From assembly GCA_023230825.1 (NCBI GenBank), contig JALNWO010000097.1, positions 1 to 6,383 on the forward strand: a stretch of 6,383 bases of DNA, given 5' to 3'. This DNA is from Acholeplasmataceae bacterium. GTDB lineage: Bacteria; Bacillota_I; Bacilli_A; Acholeplasmatales; Acholeplasmataceae. Made by a program: the position numbers and the translations under genes. Below are positions 5,786 to 6,383 of this stretch, one piece after another (the first letter of the stretch is position 1; each line of letters begins with the position of its first letter). The notes beneath the pieces are model-generated. The model was not told the DNA's origin. It saw nothing but the letters and a program-made list of their open reading frames with translations, and searched no databases.

Positions 5786-5799
5786 AATTATGTTATAAT
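5772..5799 (+). promoter_or_regulatory. Sigma-A-type promoter of spoVG
   Basis: A perfect -10 TATAAT (5794-5799) is extended by TG at 5791-5792, giving the same TGTTATAAT string as the pduL promoter. A moderate -35, TTTACT (5772-5777), lies 16 bases upstream. The better-looking TTGAAA at 5762-5767 is 26 bases away and too far to serve. Transcription should start near 5806, leaving a leader of about 27 bases. Confidence 0.7.
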
Positions 5800-5822
5800 C
5801 TTAATATAATTTATTGCGTCAT

Positions 5823-5828
5823 GGAGGG
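5823..5828 (+). promoter_or_regulatory. Ribosome binding site deciding the spoVG start
   Basis: GGAGGG lies four bases before the ATG at 5833. An in-frame ATG at 5821 would place this site inside the gene and adds four residues (MEGR) not found in SpoVG proteins, so 5833 is the start. Confidence 0.88.
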
Positions 5829-5832
5829 CAGA

Positions 5833-6123
5833 ATGAAAATAACGGATGTTAGAGTTAAGATGATTCAAAGCGAAAGCAGACTGAGAGGCGTTGCGACGAT
5901 TACTTTCGATGATAGTTTCGTTGTACACGACATAAGAATCATTGAGGGAGAAAATGGATTATTTGTAGCGATGCCAAGTAAAAAAACACCTAACGGCACC
6001 TTCAGAGACATTGCACACCCAATACATGGTGAGATGAGAAAGCAGATTGAAGATGCAATTGTTAAAGCATATGAGGAAGTTCTAGAACTAGGTCCTCAAG
6101 AATCTGAACCTGAGTCTGAGTAA
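5833..6123 (+). CDS. spoVG: SpoVG family RNA/DNA-binding regulator
   Basis: The 96-residue protein matches SpoVG from its first residues (MKITDVRVKMI). The conserved core includes VVHDIRIIEGENGLFVAMPSK (31-50), TPNGTFRDIAHPI (52-64) and a C-terminal helix at about 66-83. SpoVG proteins are small nucleic-acid-binding regulators. In Bacillus the gene affects septation during sporulation; in Staphylococcus, Listeria and Borrelia it influences virulence, cell envelope or metabolism genes by binding DNA or RNA. The tail ESEPESE is acidic, as in several homologues. It has its own promoter and terminator and sits directly before prs, a neighbourhood shared with Bacillus. All six arginines use AGA, unlike ispE or pduL where CGN codons dominate. 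Target genes are not evident. The name does not imply sporulation, and nothing else in the window suggests it. Confidence 0.96.
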   Translation: MKITDVRVKMIQSESRLRGVATITFDDSFVVHDIRIIEGENGLFVAMPSKKTPNGTFRDIAHPIHGEMRKQIEDAIVKAYEEVLELGPQESEPESE

Positions 6124-6141
6124 GAAATCATTGAAAAAAAC

Positions 6142-6178
6142 AAAAAATCTTTTTATGTTTTATAAAAAGATTTTTTTT
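6142..6178 (+). terminator. Intrinsic terminator of spoVG, potentially bidirectional
   Basis: A perfect 15-bp stem pairs AAAAAATCTTTTTAT (6142-6156) with ATAAAAAGATTTTTT (6162-6176) around a GTTTT loop, and the T run continues to 6178. It contains a single G-C pair but is long. The A-rich left arm means that it could also act on minus-strand transcripts. It separates spoVG from prs. Confidence 0.85.
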
Positions 6179-6213
6179 GTTTAAATGCCCTCATCAAACA
6201 GTTGAATTTCATG

Positions 6214-6219
6214 TATAAT
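6214..6219 (+). promoter_or_regulatory. Probable -10 element of the prs promoter
   Basis: TATAAT is a perfect -10 hexamer, 33 bases before the prs start codon and downstream of the spoVG terminator. No good -35 lies at 16-18 bases; the sequence there is near TCATCA. The TTGAAT at 6202-6207 is only six bases away and cannot be its partner. A separate prs promoter is expected because the terminator lies upstream. Confidence 0.5.
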
Positions 6220-6252
6220 AGAAGTGAAGAATATCGAAGAGGAGCGAAGTAA

Positions 6253-6383
6253 ATGTCAATCGTTTATGGACAAAAGATTAAATTGTTTGCGTTAAGTTCT
6301 AACAAACCCTTAGCAGAAGAAATTTCTAAGGCATCGGGTATTGAAATTTCTAATGTGGATGTCGTTAAATTTAAAGATGGTGA
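6253..6383 (+). CDS. prs: Ribose-phosphate pyrophosphokinase, 5' end only (partial)
   Basis: The first 43 codons begin MSIVYGQKIKLFALSSNKPL and end VVKFKDG as the window runs out. This matches the N-terminus of PRPP synthetase: the K-I/L-F-x-L-x-S-N-x-x-L-A-x-E-I pattern and the following F-x-DGE motif, of which DG is visible. The enzyme transfers pyrophosphate from ATP to ribose 5-phosphate, giving PRPP for purine, pyrimidine, NAD, histidine and tryptophan synthesis. The start is supported by a GAGGAG ribosome binding site (6239-6244) eight bases upstream. Position right after spoVG agrees with Bacillus, where glmU lies between them. The catalytic flexible loop and PRPP loop are beyond the window. 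Confidence 0.93.
   Translation, partial: MSIVYGQKIKLFALSSNKPLAEEISKASGIEISNVDVVKFKDG

Noticed and set aside
5762..5799. TTGAAA at 5762-5767 as the -35 of spoVG
   Set aside because: The gap to TATAAT at 5794 is 26 bases, far beyond the usable 15-19. TTTACT at 5772 is better placed.
5821..5832. Upstream in-frame ATG of spoVG at 5821
   Set aside because: Its codons overlap the GGAGGG ribosome binding site, and the added MEGR is not part of the SpoVG family. The conserved MKITDVR start is at 5833.

Overview
The window is an AT-rich, gene-dense bacterial chromosome segment with short intergenic gaps. The longest gene-free stretch is about 130 bases, and no gap reaches 300. Gene content points to a low-GC Gram-positive lineage of the Bacilli/Mollicutes border, such as Acholeplasma, Izemoplasma or a relative. 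The pointers are a spoVG-prs neighbourhood, an RNase M5 gene beside rsmA, a stand-alone PduL-type phosphotransacetylase, a MEP-pathway gene and consensus sigma-A promoters. TGA acts as a stop in five genes, three of them in ATGA overlaps and one in an 11-base overlap, so the standard bacterial code applies and Mycoplasma/Spiroplasma-type code 4 is excluded. The lineage is my inference; the genes themselves are clear.

Left part (1-1334): the last codons of an OmpR-type response regulator overlap, by ATGA, a complete membrane histidine kinase. The pair ends at an intrinsic terminator. A convergent HIT-family nucleotide-binding protein gene on the minus strand runs 20 bases into the kinase 3' end, so this terminator hairpin lies within its coding region.

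Middle (1713-2418): a 95-base divergent promoter region separates the HIT gene from pduL. pduL is a monocistron with a consensus extended -10 promoter, a strong ribosome binding site and a tight terminator. It probably supplies or consumes acetyl-phosphate.

Right part (2428-6383): an HD-domain dNTP triphosphohydrolase-like gene, rnmV (5S rRNA maturation), rsmA (16S rRNA dimethylation) and ispE (isoprenoid precursors) overlap head to tail as one translationally coupled operon. spoVG follows with its own promoter, which carries a perfect 16-base palindrome over the -35/spacer region, and a strong AT-rich terminator. The window ends in the first 43 codons of prs (PRPP synthetase). The order rnmV-rsmA-ispE-spoVG-prs is a condensed version of the B. 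subtilis yabD-prs region.

I see no mobile element, CRISPR array, tRNA, rRNA or toxin-antitoxin module, and no convincing evidence of a new multi-gene system. The items most worth checking are the palindrome at the spoVG promoter, the uncharacterised extracellular sensor domain of the kinase, and the HD phosphohydrolase leading the rRNA-maturation operon.
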